From contig DAOUPV010000002.1 of the NCBI GenBank assembly GCA_030625965.1, positions 1 to 64,000 of the forward strand: DNA of 64,000 nucleotides, in the 5' to 3' direction. The stretch comes from Clostridia bacterium. GTDB lineage: Bacteria > Bacillota > TC1 > UBA5767. This document shows positions 9,615-18,970 of this stretch, one piece after another. Position 1 is the stretch's first letter; each line of letters begins with the position of its first letter. Both the position numbers and the translations under genes were made by a program. The notes beneath the pieces are model-generated. The model was not told where the DNA came from and did no database searches. It saw nothing but the letters and a program-made list of their open reading frames with translations.

Positions 9615-10349
9615 CTAAAGGGACATGCCACCATCGATCACGATGGTCTGTCCCGTGATGTAGCCGCTTTCTTCATTGGCCAGATATGCAACCAAGGCGC
9701 CTACCTCTTCCGGTTGGCCGAAACGCTTCAATGGGATCTGGCCCAGGATGGCTTCCTGCACCGATTCGGACAGTCCCGAAGTCATCTCGGTCTCGATGAA
9801 GCCGGGTGCAATTGCATTGACCGTTATATTTCTCGCGCTAAGCTCTTTGGCCAGCGTCTTGGTCATCCCGAATATGGCCGCTTTGGATGCGCTGTAGGCC
9901 ATTTGTCCCACATTGCCTGTCAGGCCGACTACCGAGGAAATGTTGATAATCCGTCCCCAACGTTTCTTGATCATCTTCTTGGCAACCGCCTGAGCACAAA
10001 AAAACGCACCCATCAGGTTGACATCCAGAATGTTGCGCACATCTTCCTCTTTGGTTCTGAGGAACATGTTGTCCTTGTTGATGCCTGCATTGTTGACCAG
10101 TACATCGACCGGACCCCATGCCCCTTCAATCTCGGATACCATGCGGGCTACATCGGCCGAATCGGCCACATTACCCTGTAGCGCCAACGCCTCCTGCCCG
10201 AAAGATTCCAATTCCTGTTTCACCGCCACCGCCTCTTTTTCTTTGCTGCGGTAGTTGATGGCTACCCGGAATCCCTCCTTGGCCAGTGATATAGCGATGG
10301 CTTTGCCGATGCCCCTGGAACCTCCGGTCACGAATGCTATTTTTCCCAT
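9615..10349 (-). CDS. fabG: 3-oxoacyl-ACP reductase FabG
   Basis: A short-chain dehydrogenase (244 aa) that reduces 3-oxoacyl-ACP with NADPH. It shows the nucleotide-binding TGGSRGIGKA (residues 8-17), the NNAG motif, the catalytic Ser (ISSVVG) and YSASKAA carrying the Tyr/Lys pair. The C-terminal IVIDGGMSL is typical of FabG. Its ATG lies inside the end of fabD (13-nt overlap). Confidence 0.96.
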   Translation of the reverse strand: MGKIAFVTGGSRGIGKAIAISLAKEGFRVAINYRSKEKEAVAVKQELESFGQEALALQGNVADSADVARMVSEIEGAWGPVDVLVNNAGINKDNMFLRTKEEDVRNILDVNLMGAFFCAQAVAKKMIKKRWGRIINISSVVGLTGNVGQMAYSASKAAIFGMTKTLAKELSARNITVNAIAPGFIETEMTSGLSESVQEAILGQIPLKRFGQPEEVGALVAYLANEESGYITGQTIVIDGGMSL

Positions 10350-11260
10350 GTCTCTTCTACTTTCCTACTATGCTCGACCGTATCGGCCGTAAGTATTTTC
10401 ACCTTTTTCACACTACGCTTGATGAAGCCCTTGAGACTGGATCCTGGACCCATTTCCACAAAGGTGTCCACACCCATCTCTGCCATCCTGTTCAGGGAAT
10501 CCTGGAACAAGACCGGGCTCATCACCTGCCTTTTGAGAAGTTCCTTGATGCTGGCAGGATCCTGCTCGCTGTCTGCGGTCACATTGAAGATGACCGGGAC
10601 CGAGGGTGCTTTCAGCTCGATCTTGTCAAGCTCCTCTTTCAGCGCATCCGCTGCCGGTTGCAAGAGCTCGGTATGGAACGGCGCGCTGAGCGGCAGATCC
10701 ACACACATCTTGGCGCCGGCTTCCTTGGCCTTTTCAGACACGGCTTTTACGGCTTCGTTCTTACCGGAAATCACGATCTGACCCGGGCAGTTGAAGTTGG
10801 CCATCCAGACCCCTTCCCCCACATCAGAAATCAGCTCGCTCAGGGCCTCTTTTTCCAACCCAATTACGGCACACATCCCGCCGATACCCGCTGGGACAGC
10901 CTGTTGCATGAAGAGTCCGCGTTTTCTAACCAACGGAAGTGCTTCACGCAGGTTTAGACATCCGGCCGCCACCAGAGCACTGTACTCCCCCAGACTCAAT
11001 CCGGCGGTCACATCGAACGTAAGTCCGCGGTTCTTGAGCACTTGGTAGATGGCCGTACTGGTAGTCAGGATGGCCGGTTGGGTGAATTCTGTCAGATCGA
11101 GCTGTTCTCCACCGAAGACTAGGTCCTCCATGGAGTATCCCAGTGAATCCGAAGCCTCCTCAAAAACAGCTTTGGCCTCTGGATAAGTGTCGTAAAAATC
11201 CTTTCCCATGCCGGCGAACTGAGCCCCCTGGCCTGGAAACAGAAGTGCCGTCTTACCCAT
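10337..11260 (-). CDS. fabD: Malonyl-CoA:ACP transacylase FabD
   Basis: Transfers malonyl from CoA to ACP (307 aa). The N-terminal FPGQGAQFAGMG and the active-site Ser in GLSLGEYSALVAAG are present; most relatives read GHSLGE, so one flanking His is replaced by Leu here. The catalytic His is in APFHTELLQPA. The ATG at 11260 follows an AAGGAGG site and lies inside the end of fabK. Confidence 0.96.
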   Translation of the reverse strand: MGKTALLFPGQGAQFAGMGKDFYDTYPEAKAVFEEASDSLGYSMEDLVFGGEQLDLTEFTQPAILTTSTAIYQVLKNRGLTFDVTAGLSLGEYSALVAAGCLNLREALPLVRKRGLFMQQAVPAGIGGMCAVIGLEKEALSELISDVGEGVWMANFNCPGQIVISGKNEAVKAVSEKAKEAGAKMCVDLPLSAPFHTELLQPAADALKEELDKIELKAPSVPVIFNVTADSEQDPASIKELLKRQVMSPVLFQDSLNRMAEMGVDTFVEMGPGSSLKGFIKRSVKKVKILTADTVEHSRKVEETWEK

Positions 11261-12203
11261 TGTCGGCCTCCTTGCATTTGGCCGCAAATAATTCTACGGC
11301 CCCTATGTATAAGTCCTGAATAATTTCTTTACAGCTCTGTTCTTCGCTAAGCAGACCGGCAATCTGGCCGGACATGAAGGAACCTCTCTTGGTGTCGCCT
11401 TCGGTGGCAGCCAGGTTCAATGCCCCGGCACCCAGTTCTTCCAATTCCTCTACGCTGGCTCCTGCCCGTTCTTTTTTCATAAATTCCCGGGCCAGTGCAT
11501 TTTTGAGAACACGCACCGGGTGTCCTGTTGGACGACCGGTCACCATGGTGTCGATATCCTTGGCTTTTTTAATCTTCTCTTTGTATTTTGGATGCACTTG
11601 GCATTCATGAGCCAGCAGGAATCTGGTTCCTACCTGGATTCCTTCCGCGCCTAGCATCCAGGCTGCCAACGTACCTCTGGCATCTCCGATGCCTCCGGCG
11701 GCAAATACCGGAATGCTTACTGCATCCACAATCTGGGGAATCAGTGCCATGGTGGCGATTTCCCCGATGTGTCCGCCTGCTTCCGTACCTTCGGCAATCA
11801 GCGCATCAGCCCCCGATTTTTCCATACGGATGGCCAATGCTGTAGAGGGGACAACTGGCATGACTTTCTTACCAGCACCCTTCCAAGCGGCCATGTACTT
11901 ACCAGGGTTTCCTGCACCGGTGATGATGAATTCCACATCTTCCTCCACCAGTCCGAGCGCAACTTCTTCAGCGTAGGGACTTAACAGCATCACATTGACG
12001 CAGAGAGGTTTCTTGGTCATTTCCCGGGCTTTGCTGATTTCCTCTTTCACCCAGGAGAACGGTGCGTTGCCGGCAGCGATGACACCTAGTCCTCCGGCCT
12101 CACTGACGGCTGCGGCCAGCGTAGATTCAGAGATCCACGCCATCGCTCCCTGGATTACGGGAAATTCCGTCCCCAAGACTTCTTTACCACGCTGAAAGAT
12201 CAT
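11253..12203 (-). CDS. fabK: Enoyl-ACP reductase II FabK (FMN-dependent)
   Basis: A flavin-dependent enoyl-ACP reductase of the nitronate-monooxygenase fold (316 aa) that completes each elongation cycle. The N-terminus FPVIQGAMAW and the EGTEAGGHIG motif, with its conserved His, are diagnostic, as is GGIGDARGTLAA at the phosphate-binding loop. The ATG at 12203 lies one base after the acpP stop codon behind an AGAGG site; a longer upstream reading frame inside acpP is ignored. FabK in place of FabI is common in Clostridia and generally makes the step insensitive to triclosan (family knowledge). Confidence 0.95.
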   Translation of the reverse strand: MIFQRGKEVLGTEFPVIQGAMAWISESTLAAAVSEAGGLGVIAAGNAPFSWVKEEISKAREMTKKPLCVNVMLLSPYAEEVALGLVEEDVEFIITGAGNPGKYMAAWKGAGKKVMPVVPSTALAIRMEKSGADALIAEGTEAGGHIGEIATMALIPQIVDAVSIPVFAAGGIGDARGTLAAWMLGAEGIQVGTRFLLAHECQVHPKYKEKIKKAKDIDTMVTGRPTGHPVRVLKNALAREFMKKERAGASVEELEELGAGALNLAATEGDTKRGSFMSGQIAGLLSEEQSCKEIIQDLYIGAVELFAAKCKEADNG

Positions 12204-12204
12204 G

Positions 12205-12432
12205 CTAGCCTCTTTTCTTGTTGATGAATTCCACGATACCCTTAACAGTTGTAACACTTTGAATTTCTTCGTTTTCGATTTCCAGATCAAATTCGTCTTC
12301 CAAACTCATAACCAACTGCACCATGTCCAAAGAATCGGCGCCCAAATCCTCACGGATGTCGCTGTCATCGTTGATCTCGTCCAGTTCCAAACTCAGTTCT
12401 TCAGCCAAAATCTCTTTTACTTTTTCAATCAT
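12205..12432 (-). CDS. acpP: Acyl carrier protein
   Basis: A 75-aa acidic four-helix protein carrying the growing acyl chain on 4'-phosphopantetheine. The prosthetic-group Ser is in GADSLDMVQ (about residue 36-37). The ATG at 12432 follows a GGAGAG site; seven more residues could be read upstream but do not fit the family. It sits between fabH and fabK. Confidence 0.96.
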   Translation of the reverse strand: MIEKVKEILAEELSLELDEINDDSDIREDLGADSLDMVQLVMSLEDEFDLEIENEEIQSVTTVKGIVEFINKKRG

Positions 12433-12446
12433 GATACTCACTCTCC

Positions 12447-12462
12447 TAAGCATGCTTAGGCC
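12447..12462. promoter_or_regulatory. Perfect 16-bp palindrome in the fabH-acpP spacer
   Basis: CCTAAGCATGCTTAGG is a perfect inverted repeat located just before the acpP ribosome site, in the only sizeable gap (80 bp) inside the fatty-acid operon. It may be a processing hairpin, a site protecting the abundant acpP message, or a protein-binding site. No T-tract follows, so it is not a terminator. It does not match the FapR site as I remember it. Confidence 0.4.
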
Positions 12463-12512
12463 TTCCTTTTTGGTTTATTTTTTGTTTATACTATCCCGCA
12501 GGGATGGTTGCC

Positions 12513-13481
12513 TTAAATACGTATCAGGGCGCTGCCCCAAGTCAGGCCGCCACCGAAGCCGGTGCAACAAATCAACATGCCTTTTTTTAGTAATCCTTCT
12601 TCATTCATATCCGCCAGCGCTATGGGGATGGTGGCGGCCGAGGTATTCCCCCGCTTGTTCAGGTTCACATAGAACCTGTCCACATCCACCTTCAGCCTAG
12701 AAGCCGCATAATCTATGATGCGTACATTGGCTTGGTGTGGTACGAATATGTCGATGTCCTCTATTCCATAACCAGTTCCTTCCAACACCTTCCTGACGCT
12801 CTGTCCGAAGATCTTGGTGGAGAAACGAAACACGGTCTGTCCATCCATGGTCATGACGCTTCTTTCCGCTTCAGTCTGCGCGAAATGGTTGTTGTTGTTT
12901 AGCGCAGGCGTCCGTAAAATGTCTCCCGGCTCGCCTTTGGCCCCTAGATCAGTAGCCACGATACCTTCTTCGTCCGAAGCCGTTAGTACGACCGCTCCGG
13001 CACCGTCAGCAAAAATCACACAAGTCGTGCGGTCTTCCCAGTCGATGGTCTTCGTTATAACTTCGGCGCCGATTACCAGGATGTTCTGCATCTTACCAGT
13101 CTTAATGAACTGATCAGCGACAGACATGGCGTAGACAAATCCGCTGCAAGCCGCCGATACATCTAGGGCTGATGCGTTCACAGCACCCAAAGCGTGTTGC
13201 ACCTTGCAAGCCGTGCTGGGCATGAAATCGTCCGGAGTCATGGTGGCCACCAGGATCATGTCCACCTCTTCCGCCGGTAACCCGGCGTCCAAAAGTGCTT
13301 CTCTGGCTGCATCAGTTGCAAGAGAGGTTGTCGTTTCCGTGGTCACGACGTGGCGGTTCTCGATGCCGGTCATCTCGCGGATCCATTTGTCGTTGGTATC
13401 CACGATTTCCTCCATCATCTTGTTGGAGACCACCAATTCAGGCAGCGCTTTTCCGACGCCTATGATTTTAGCGTTCTTCAT
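12513..13481 (-). CDS. fabH: 3-oxoacyl-ACP synthase III FabH
   Basis: Starts fatty-acid synthesis by condensing acetyl-CoA or a branched acyl-CoA with malonyl-ACP (322 aa). The Cys-His-Asn triad is seen in [19 protein letters not shown] and NKRGNTSAA. The ATG at 13481 follows an ATGAGGA site; the frame extends five codons further upstream. It overlaps the accA end by 14 nt. Confidence 0.95.
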   Translation of the reverse strand: MKNAKIIGVGKALPELVVSNKMMEEIVDTNDKWIREMTGIENRHVVTTETTTSLATDAAREALLDAGLPAEEVDMILVATMTPDDFMPSTACKVQHALGAVNASALDVSAACSGFVYAMSVADQFIKTGKMQNILVIGAEVITKTIDWEDRTTCVIFADGAGAVVLTASDEEGIVATDLGAKGEPGDILRTPALNNNNHFAQTEAERSVMTMDGQTVFRFSTKIFGQSVRKVLEGTGYGIEDIDIFVPHQANVRIIDYAASRLKVDVDRFYVNLNKRGNTSAATIPIALADMNEEGLLKKGMLICCTGFGGGLTWGSALIRI

Positions 13482-14439
13482 GTTGTATGTCCTCATGGAA
13501 ACTTCCGAAGGCCCGGAACCGTTGGTACCTGGCTTCCAGCAGTTCCTCTGTTCCTAGTTCTGACAGCTCTGTCAAGGTGTCCTTGAGCAGGTCTGCTGTC
13601 TTCTTGAATACCGATTCTCGGTCCTTGTGGGCACCACCCAACGGTTCAGCGATGATTCCGTCTACCACACCCAGTTCCAACAGGTCGTCCGCTGTGATTT
13701 TCATCACCTTGGCCGCCTTCTTGGCAAGTCCGGCATCCTTCCAAAGGATGGTTGCGAACCCTTCAGGGGACAGAATGGAATAGGTCGCATTTTCCAGTAT
13801 GAACACCTTGTCGGCTACAGCCAGTCCCAACGCGCCGCCACTGCCACCTTCGCCTAGTACGGTGCTGATGATGGGTGTCTTCAATCGACTCATCTCCATC
13901 AGGTTACGGGCTATGGCTTCGCCCTGACCCCGTTCTTCCGCCTCGATGCCACAGAAGGCACCCGGCGTATCTACGAACAGGATGACCGGCCGGTTGAACT
14001 TCTCAGCCTGTTTCATCAATCGAAGGGCCTTTCTATAACCCTCCGGTAAGGTCATTCCAAAATTCCTGGCGATGCTCTCTTGGGTGTCCCGGCCCTTCTG
14101 CTGGCCTATGACGGTGACGGCTCTGCCATTCAGGAAGGCCACACCTCCCACGATGGAAGAATCGTCTCCGAATCCCCTGTCGCCATGCAATTCAATAAAG
14201 TCATCGAATATGTAGTCGATATACTCCAGTGTAGTCGGCCGTCCCCTTAACCTGGCTAGTGTAACCTTGTCCCAGGCCTCTAGGGATTTGAGGTTCTGAG
14301 TTCTGAGCGCCGCTAACTTCTTACGTAACTTGAGAATTTCACGGCTGAGATCCAATCCCTGCTCCTCAGAAAACACGGCTAGGGAAGCAATCTGTTTTTC
14401 CAGTTCATCTATATGCTTTTCTTTATCCAATGTGCTCAT
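13468..14439 (-). CDS. accA: Acetyl-CoA carboxylase carboxyltransferase subunit alpha
   Basis: The alpha half of the carboxyltransferase that moves CO2 from carboxybiotin to acetyl-CoA, giving malonyl-CoA (323 aa). It has the coiled N-terminal region ([10 protein letters not shown]) and the crotonase-like core with GDRGFGDD and [15 protein letters not shown]. Length is typical. The start at 14439 follows a strong GGAGGTGA site and overlaps accD by 17 nt. Confidence 0.96.
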   Translation of the reverse strand: MSTLDKEKHIDELEKQIASLAVFSEEQGLDLSREILKLRKKLAALRTQNLKSLEAWDKVTLARLRGRPTTLEYIDYIFDDFIELHGDRGFGDDSSIVGGVAFLNGRAVTVIGQQKGRDTQESIARNFGMTLPEGYRKALRLMKQAEKFNRPVILFVDTPGAFCGIEAEERGQGEAIARNLMEMSRLKTPIISTVLGEGGSGGALGLAVADKVFILENATYSILSPEGFATILWKDAGLAKKAAKVMKITADDLLELGVVDGIIAEPLGGAHKDRESVFKKTADLLKDTLTELSELGTEELLEARYQRFRAFGSFHEDIQHEER

Positions 14440-15298
14440 TCGGCTCACCTCCATGCATACGCAGAAGACTGCCCAGCGTTTTTTTCATTTCTGCCCTATC
14501 GACGATAGCATCGACAAAGCCCTTCTCCAGCTGGAATTCCGCGGATTGGAATCCTTCCGGCAGCTTTTGCTTAATGGTTTGCTCGATAACCCTGGGTCCG
14601 GCAAAGCCAATCAAAGCGCCTGGTTCCGACAGGATGATATCGCCCAGCATGGCGAAACTGGCGGTCACGCCGCCGGTGGTGGGGTGGGTCAAAACGATGA
14701 AGAAGGGAAGCTTCTCCGATTCCAGTCTACCCAACGCCGCACTGGTCTTAGCCATCTGCATCAAGGATATGATTCCTTCTTGCATCCTGGCACCACCTGA
14801 TGCCGTAAATAGGATGAGCGGCAATCGCTCAACAACGGCCAGTTCGGCGGCCCGGGTGATTTTCTCCCCAACCACGCTGCCCATGGAGCCCATCATGAAG
14901 CGGCTGTCCATCACACCCACCAGAGCACCCATCCTGTCGATGTTTCCTCTGGCGATGCTGACTGCCTCGTTCAGTCCACTCTTCTTCTGGTAAGCCTGGA
15001 CCTTTTCTTCGTAACCGGGAAAATCCAAGGGATTCTTAGTACTTATATCTGCAAATAACAGCTGGTACTCCCCGTCATCAAACAGGTCCTCCAACCGCTG
15101 TTCACTGGTGATGAACATATGCTTATTGCACTTCTTGCAGACCATCAGATTCTTCTTAACATCTTCCTCTAGGAAGGTCTCCCCGCAACCGGGGCATTTT
15201 ATACAGCAATCCGGAATTTCTTCCATCTTCTTAGCTTTCGGCTGCACCTTGTCCCCATCAACGATAAAGTACTGTTTTTGAAAACTTTTTCTCAACAT
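14423..15298 (-). CDS. accD: Acetyl-CoA carboxylase carboxyltransferase subunit beta
   Basis: The partner of AccA (291 aa). The N-terminal zinc ribbon (CPGC and CKKC pairs at about residues 35-57) is intact, which marks AccD rather than a propionyl-CoA carboxylase subunit. The crotonase-like core includes [10 protein letters not shown] and a glycine-rich [14 protein letters not shown]. The start is 3 nt from the accC stop codon. Confidence 0.96.
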   Translation of the reverse strand: MLRKSFQKQYFIVDGDKVQPKAKKMEEIPDCCIKCPGCGETFLEEDVKKNLMVCKKCNKHMFITSEQRLEDLFDDGEYQLLFADISTKNPLDFPGYEEKVQAYQKKSGLNEAVSIARGNIDRMGALVGVMDSRFMMGSMGSVVGEKITRAAELAVVERLPLILFTASGGARMQEGIISLMQMAKTSAALGRLESEKLPFFIVLTHPTTGGVTASFAMLGDIILSEPGALIGFAGPRVIEQTIKQKLPEGFQSAEFQLEKGFVDAIVDRAEMKKTLGSLLRMHGGEPNEHIG

Positions 15299-15300
15299 GG

Positions 15301-16644
15301 CTATTCACTCCAATTCTGTTCCCCAATCCAGCCCGTATGGATTTTGTTCTCTATAAAGTCCGGATTGGTCACCAACTTCAATTGGAATTCGATGTTGGTC
15401 TCGATACCCTCTATGATGAATTCCGCCAAGGCTCGTTGCATACGCTTGATGGCCTCCTGCCGGTCGTTGCCGTGAACAATCACTTTGGCCAGCATGGAAT
15501 CGAATCGTGAGGGAATGACAATGCCCTGGTAGATGGCGCCATCCAGGCGCACACCGTACCCGCCCGGGAGATGGAGCGTTTCAATGGTTCCCGGCGATGG
15601 CATAAAGTTCAGTTTGGGATTTTCAGCGTTGATACGGCATTCGATGGCATGACCCCTGATACAGATATCCTCCTGTGTGAAAGTCAGACGTTCGCCCGCA
15701 GCAATTCGAATCTGCCAGGCGATGATGTCCACAGAAGAAACTATTTCAGATACCGGGTGCTCCACTTGTACCCGTGTGTTCATTTCAATAAAGTAGAATT
15801 TCTCACCATCGAAAATGAACTCCAGGGTGCCTGCATTCTGGTATCCCACCGAAGACGCCGCTTTAACGGCCTCATGGTGCAGCGAAGCGCGCTGCTCATC
15901 GCTCAGACAGGATGCCGGCGCTTCTTCGAGCACCTTTTGGTTCCTGCGCTGAAGCGAGCAGTCCCGTTCGCCCAGATGGACGACGTTGCCGTAGGCATCC
16001 GCCAGGATCTGCACTTCAATGTGTCTGGGTCTGTTAACGAATTTCTCAACATAAACACCGCCGTTGCCGAATGCGATTTCTGCTTCGCTCTTGGCGGCAT
16101 GATAGGCGTCCTTGAATTCTTCCTTAGCGTTGGCGATACGCATACCTCGTCCCCCGCCACCACTTGAAGCCTTGATCAGCACGGGAAATCCGATTTCCTC
16201 TGCGATCTCAATGCCTTTTTCAACAGATTCGATTTCTTCCTTGCTTCCAGGTACCACGGGTACTCCGGCCTGCATCATAGCCTGTCTGGCATTCGACTTA
16301 TCGCCCATCCGGTCGATGATGTCCGCTTTGGGACCGATGAACACGATGCCGCAATCTTCCAGCGTTCTGGCAAAGCTAGCGTTCTCTGAAAGAAATCCAT
16401 ATCCCGGATGCACAGCTTCGGCACCAGTGATGCGCGCCGCGCTGATGATGTTGGGGATATTCAAATAGCTGTTTCGCACGTCTCCCTTACCGACACAGAC
16501 TACCTCGTCCGCCAGCTGGGTATGCAACGCATCGCGGTCTTCCTCCGCGTAGACTGCTACCGTCTTGATGCCCATTTCGCGGCAACAGCGAATGATGCGC
16601 ACGGCTATCTCCCCGCGGTTTGCTACTAGTATTTTTTTGAACAT
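15301..16644 (-). CDS. accC: Biotin carboxylase subunit of acetyl-CoA carboxylase
   Basis: An ATP-grasp enzyme (447 aa) that carboxylates the biotin on AccB using bicarbonate. It shows the start FKKILVANRGEIAVRIIR, the glycine loop SSGGGGRGMRIA, the metal-binding EMNTRVQVEHPVSE and the C-terminal biotin carboxylase domain. It has no BCCP domain attached, consistent with the separate accB next door. Confidence 0.97.
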   Translation of the reverse strand: MFKKILVANRGEIAVRIIRCCREMGIKTVAVYAEEDRDALHTQLADEVVCVGKGDVRNSYLNIPNIISAARITGAEAVHPGYGFLSENASFARTLEDCGIVFIGPKADIIDRMGDKSNARQAMMQAGVPVVPGSKEEIESVEKGIEIAEEIGFPVLIKASSGGGGRGMRIANAKEEFKDAYHAAKSEAEIAFGNGGVYVEKFVNRPRHIEVQILADAYGNVVHLGERDCSLQRRNQKVLEEAPASCLSDEQRASLHHEAVKAASSVGYQNAGTLEFIFDGEKFYFIEMNTRVQVEHPVSEIVSSVDIIAWQIRIAAGERLTFTQEDICIRGHAIECRINAENPKLNFMPSPGTIETLHLPGGYGVRLDGAIYQGIVIPSRFDSMLAKVIVHGNDRQEAIKRMQRALAEFIIEGIETNIEFQLKLVTNPDFIENKIHTGWIGEQNWSE

Positions 16645-16646
16645 AA

Positions 16647-17117
16647 TTAGACCCTGGGGTCGATGGCCACGATTTTCTGGCCATGCTCAATCCCATCTTC
16701 GTTTTCAACCAAGATGGTGCTCACTACGCCGTCAACGTCCGCCTTGATCTCATTCATCAGCTTCATGGCTTCGATGATGCAGACCACGTCTCCAGCCTTC
16801 ACACGGTCACCAACATGAATAAAATTGGGTTCCCCGGGTGCTGGTGCAGCATAAAACGTTCCTACGATGGGAGATTTCACATAAACCAAATGTGAGGCCT
16901 CTGCTTCGGCAGGAACTGCATTTTCACTAGATGCTTCGGTAATAACTTGCGACATGGCTGGGGCCGCGGGTGCCGGGGTGTAAACGGGTGCCGCCTGATG
17001 CACCACTTCCCGGTTCTTGCTGAGAACCAGCTTGAAGTCGTTTTCCTTAATCTCCAAGCGGTCCATTTTGCTGTTCTCCATTGCAGCCAACAGCTGCTTT
17101 ATCTCTTTAATATTCAT
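16647..17117 (-). CDS. accB: Biotin carboxyl carrier protein of acetyl-CoA carboxylase
   Basis: A 156-aa carrier. A short N-terminal helical region is followed by an Ala/Pro/Val-rich flexible linker (about residues 40-60) and a biotinyl domain with the target Lys in EAMKLMNEI. Biotin would be attached by the ligase encoded three genes upstream in the same operon. Confidence 0.97.
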   Translation of the reverse strand: MNIKEIKQLLAAMENSKMDRLEIKENDFKLVLSKNREVVHQAAPVYTPAPAAPAMSQVITEASSENAVPAEAEASHLVYVKSPIVGTFYAAPAPGEPNFIHVGDRVKAGDVVCIIEAMKLMNEIKADVDGVVSTILVENEDGIEHGQKIVAIDPRV

Positions 17118-17137
17118 TGTAATCCCTTTCCTTATGT

Positions 17138-17680
17138 TTATTTACCCGGCAGGATGTCGTTGCGTTTCAGCTTGAAATACAGCAACACGCCCAACATGCC
17201 AGTTACAAAGTCTTTCGCGACAAAGGGAATAGCGCCCATGCTAAGCGCCTGGTACAGATCGATGGGGTATTCTTGAACAACTCGTAAAATAAGGAATAAA
17301 TAGGTAACACCAAAAGTATAAATAAAAAATAAAGCCGTTGCAACAATCAAGATACCGCTTTTCACCGAACTGATCCGTTCGCCCATCTTACCTGCGACCA
17401 TAGCCGCTGCAATAAAACCAATAATATAGCCGAATGTAGGGGAAAGTACATAACCCGGTCCGCCTCCACCGGAAAATACCGGTAGGCCGAACAGCCCCAG
17501 TGCCATATAAGCCACCATCGCCAATCCACCCCATCTGGCTCCCAGGATAAGTCCTCCTACAATACATACCGTAGTCTGCAATGTCATGGGTACTGCTCCT
17601 ATGGGAATCTTCAGGTGTGCGCTGACTGCCATCAGGGCAATCACGATGGACGCACGTGTAAGTCTATTAATTTGTCTCAT
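17138..17680 (-). CDS. bioY: BioY biotin uptake protein (ECF substrate-binding subunit)
   Basis: A small integral membrane protein (180 aa, about six transmembrane helices) that binds biotin as the S component of an ECF transporter. It has the family's glycine-rich segment (GLPVFSGGGGPGYVLSPTFGY). No EcfA or EcfT genes are in the window, so it either uses shared energising subunits encoded elsewhere or works alone. The start overlaps birA by 14 nt behind a GAGGAGG site. Confidence 0.95.
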   Translation of the reverse strand: MRQINRLTRASIVIALMAVSAHLKIPIGAVPMTLQTTVCIVGGLILGARWGGLAMVAYMALGLFGLPVFSGGGGPGYVLSPTFGYIIGFIAAAMVAGKMGERISSVKSGILIVATALFFIYTFGVTYLFLILRVVQEYPIDLYQALSMGAIPFVAKDFVTGMLGVLLYFKLKRNDILPGK

Positions 17681-18290
17681 ACATCCTCCTCAAAAAGCTT
17701 TCCGCCTCCTCCTTTCCTATAGTCGCTTGCTCTAAAAAAGACCTAATTACGGTCGTTTTGTCTTCTTCGCATTGCATCCGTCTTTCACTAATGCAAGCTA
17801 GGAGTGGTTCCGCTTGCGTCAGAGGCTCCAATCGTCTACCTGTTGCTTGGGCGATCGATGTAGCCCTGTATTCTTTTCCAACAAAAGCATCCTTGCCCTG
17901 CAGAAAATTGATACCGATGCCCAACATCAGATGGCTCAAGCCGTTTTCAACGAATCTCTCCGCCAGCAGCCCGCCCACCTTCCTGCCGTCAAGCAGAATG
18001 TCATTGGGCCATTTGATACTGGTAGGTATCCCAAGAGCCGCAAAATAGTCCTGTACGCCCAGCGCCGCGAAGACGCTGATCCAGACTTCCTGCGCAATGT
18101 CCTGGGCCGGGCCCATGTACCAAGTGCAGTACAACCCGCCAGGCTCCGAGTCCCAGAGATGATCCCTGGTTCCTTTACCCTCCGTCTGTGTGCTGCTGAT
18201 GATCAACCGTTCCTGGATGTCACCTTGTCTGACCCCTCTTCTGCAAACCGCATTGGTGGAATCAACCGTATCGAAAACAATTTTCTCCAC
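17667..18290 (-). CDS. birA: Biotin--protein ligase without a DNA-binding domain
   Basis: Activates biotin to biotinyl-AMP and transfers it to the AccB lysine. At 207 aa the protein holds the catalytic core only: no N-terminal helix-turn-helix and a very short C-terminal part. The biotin loop reads GKGTRDHLW where the family usually has GRGRxGR, and the lysine motif KWPNDILLDGRKVGGLL is intact. It starts with GTG behind AGGAG. Lacking the HTH, it cannot act as the classical biotin repressor, so the operon must be controlled otherwise. First gene of the operon. Confidence 0.9.
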   Translation of the reverse strand: MEKIVFDTVDSTNAVCRRGVRQGDIQERLIISSTQTEGKGTRDHLWDSEPGGLYCTWYMGPAQDIAQEVWISVFAALGVQDYFAALGIPTSIKWPNDILLDGRKVGGLLAERFVENGLSHLMLGIGINFLQGKDAFVGKEYRATSIAQATGRRLEPLTQAEPLLACISERRMQCEEDKTTVIRSFLEQATIGKEEAESFLRRMYETN

Positions 18291-18313
18291 ACTCTACACT
18301 CCTATCATTACGA

Positions 18314-18342
18314 TTTTACCAAAATTGCTTTGAATGTCAAAT
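18314..18342 (-). promoter_or_regulatory. Promoter of the birA-bioY-acc-fab operon
   Basis: On the minus strand TTGACA (18337-18342) and TAAAAT (18314-18319) are 17 bp apart, a near-consensus vegetative promoter about 25 bp before the birA GTG. I see no other strong promoter in the block, so about 10.4 kb and 13 genes may share it. Confidence 0.8.
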
Positions 18343-18468
18343 GTTCTCCTTAGAAAAACCCGCTATTCACATTAAAATTCAGCCATTTTTGCCGATTTTA
18401 GCCGAAAAGCAGCTGATTCCCCCCATATTTTACCCTTTTTCGTATTTGTTCCGATTGAACGTAAAAAT

Positions 18469-18501
18469 ACCGGTTTCCCACAATATCAGGGGGAAACCGG
18501 T
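18469..18501 (-). terminator. Terminator of the molybdenum hydroxylase operon
   Basis: The 11-bp perfect stem ACCGGTTTCCC/GGGAAACCGGT (18469-18479 with 18491-18501) is followed by TATTTTTA on the minus strand, just after the stop codon of the 2Fe-2S subunit. The rest of the gap up to birA (18502-18505 and 18343-18468) is AT-rich and holds nothing I recognise. Confidence 0.85.
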
Positions 18502-18505
18502 CTGT

Positions 18506-18970
18506 CTATCTTTCTGACTCTTTCTTAATGGCTTTAATGATTGGCATGTAGCCAGTACAACGGCAGAGATTGCCTGAAATGGCCCGGCGGATGTCCTCTT
18601 CGCTGGGATTCTTGTTATCACGTAGCAGTGCTGTCGAGCTCATCAGCATACCCGGTGTGCAGAATCCGCACTGAACAGCATGTTCCTCTACGAATGACTG
18701 TTGCAAACTGGAGAGTTCTCCACCTTCGCTCAGTCCTTCTACGGTTTCCACCTTCTGTCCTTGGGCCTGCAAAGCCAGCACTGTACAGGAATTGACTGCC
18801 TGTCCGTTCAGTAGGACCGTACAAGCCCCGCATTCACCGATCTCGCAGCCTCGCTTAGTCCCGGTCATGCCCAGGTAGTCCCTAAGCACATCGAGCAGCG
18901 TAGCGGTCATGGGGATGCTCACTTTCGTCTGTTCCCCGTTCAACCAAAAATTGAGATTACACTGTTTCAC
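18506..18970 (-). CDS. Molybdenum hydroxylase, 2Fe-2S subunit (XdhC/CoxS type)
   Basis: The electron-transfer subunit (154 aa) of a xanthine-dehydrogenase-family enzyme. It binds two 2Fe-2S clusters: the plant-ferredoxin-like set in CEIGECGACTVLLNG plus a later Cys, and the second set in QCGFCTPGM and CRCTGY. Gene order (amidohydrolase, large, FAD, 2Fe-2S) and a 14-nt overlap with the FAD gene mark a single operon. The substrate cannot be told from this subunit. It is a separate chain, as in CO-dehydrogenase-type and bacterial purine hydroxylases. Confidence 0.93.
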   Translation of the reverse strand: MKQCNLNFWLNGEQTKVSIPMTATLLDVLRDYLGMTGTKRGCEIGECGACTVLLNGQAVNSCTVLALQAQGQKVETVEGLSEGGELSSLQQSFVEEHAVQCGFCTPGMLMSSTALLRDNKNPSEEDIRRAISGNLCRCTGYMPIIKAIKKESER

